Origin: Oscillospiraceae bacterium
GTDB lineage: Bacteria > Bacillota > Clostridia > Oscillospirales > Oscillospiraceae
Assembly (NCBI GenBank): GCA_017398625.1
Contig: JAFQFP010000029.1
Span: 1-33,295, forward strand
DNA: 33,295 nt
Reading direction: 5' to 3'
Numbering within the stretch: position 1 is the first letter of the stretch; the number at the start of each line of letters is the position of its first letter. A program made the position numbers and the translations under genes. Of this stretch, positions 33,066 to 33,295 are shown in pieces. The notes below the pieces were generated by a model. That model saw nothing but the letters and a program-made list of their open reading frames with translations. It ran no database searches and was not told the origin of the DNA.

Positions 33066-33091
33066 AAGGGACGCGGCTCTCCGCGTCCCTT
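33066..33091 (+). terminator. Hairpin after hflC, probable weak terminator
   Basis: AAGGGACGCGG, loop CTCT, CCGCGTCCCTT: a perfect 11-bp stem 18 bp past the hflC stop. No clean T-tract follows (CAGAGTGTC), so termination efficiency is uncertain. Confidence 0.55.
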
Positions 33092-33141
33092 CAGAGTGTC
33101 AAAAAAGTATTATTTTTCATCAATGTTTCAATCAAATTCGT

Positions 33142-33163
33142 AGGGGCGATCATTGATCGCCCG
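33142..33163. repeat. Short palindromic repeat GGGCGATCA-T-TGATCGCCC
   Basis: A perfect 9-bp stem with a single central T, preceded by GTAG. The motif GTAGGGGCGA..TCGCCCG recurs as an intergenic element in many gut Clostridia (from memory). The end of the left repeat at 107-114 carries the same CGCCCCTAC half. 33092-33141 and 33164-33247 hold nothing else recognisable. Confidence 0.55.
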
Positions 33164-33247
33164 TTAAAAACAACAAGAAAAGTTTCAATTTCCCCAGCAT
33201 TTTGATTAATTTATATGTTCTTGAATTGGAATAATGCTTGATTTTTC

Positions 33248-33295
33248 GGGCGGTCAATGTGTACAGTGTAGTAACATAGTACACAGGTGTGTAAA
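33248..33295 (+). repeat. Right-end GTGTA/TACAC repeat, running off the window
   Basis: GGGCGGTCAATGTGTACAGTG then GTAACATAGTACACAGGTGTG. It aligns, allowing a few changes and a 3-base insertion, with the minus strand of 51-110. The last bases begin another GTGTAA unit, so the array continues beyond the window. Confidence 0.6.

Noticed and set aside
33248-33295. CRISPR array at the right end
   Set aside because: Units are short, imperfect and near-contiguous, with no uniform spacers or cas genes.

Overview
The window looks like the replication-origin region of a chromosome from an anaerobic, spore-forming, low-to-mid-GC Clostridia (Bacillota), most likely an uncultured Oscillospiraceae/Oscillospirales relative. 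The evidence is the gene set and protein flavour: dnaA-dnaN-S4 protein-recF-gyrB-gyrA, a Na+-pumping oxaloacetate decarboxylase, NfnAB, ATP-type PEPCK, a PdaA-type spore cortex deacetylase, and short interspersed repeats of the kind common in gut Clostridia. No tRNA, rRNA, prophage, transposase or CRISPR array was seen.

Layout. 1-2720: a left-end repeat, a glycogen branching enzyme (minus strand), a 74-aa helical protein of unknown function and a 130-bp palindromic repeat. 2730-4978: a membrane zinc-ribbon protein diverging from dnaA, then the probable oriC between dnaA and dnaN. 4979-12660: a co-directional replication/topology block (dnaN, S4 protein, recF, gyrB, gyrA, rnhA, remB) ending at a strong terminator. 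12695-15642: prfA, tsaE, tsaB, upp, ending at a terminator shared with the convergent decarboxylase operon. 15654-18999 (minus): four-subunit oxaloacetate decarboxylase Na+ pump, divergent from pckA (19358-20962). 21117-22766: guaB with its own promoter and terminator. 22997-26153 (minus): nfnA-nfnB and pdaA. 26191-29979 (minus): parA-parB-pspC-serS-mscL. 29991-30035: two parS sites. 30041-30451 (minus): a second membrane zinc-ribbon protein. 30538-33091: a DUF1836 regulator followed by hflK-hflC. 33092-33295: repeats, including an inverted counterpart of the left-end repeat.

How the genes work together. The centre holds initiation (DnaA/oriC), the sliding clamp, gap repair (RecF), gyrase and, about 25 kb away, the ParAB-parS segregation system. 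PEPCK and the decarboxylase could together run PEP to oxaloacetate to pyruvate while making ATP and a Na+ gradient. NfnAB would balance ferredoxin, NADH and NADPH pools.

Most of the window is conventional. The most interesting points are an IMP dehydrogenase closely resembling the Tritrichomonas foetus enzyme, a branching enzyme of the eukaryotic (GH13_8) type, a gltA/nfnB terminator whose 3' arm is also the pdaA ribosome-binding site, a palindromic operator over the DUF1836-hflKC promoter, substitutions at gyrase drug-pocket positions, and inverted repeats at the two window ends. I did not find a clearly novel multi-gene defence or biosynthetic system.
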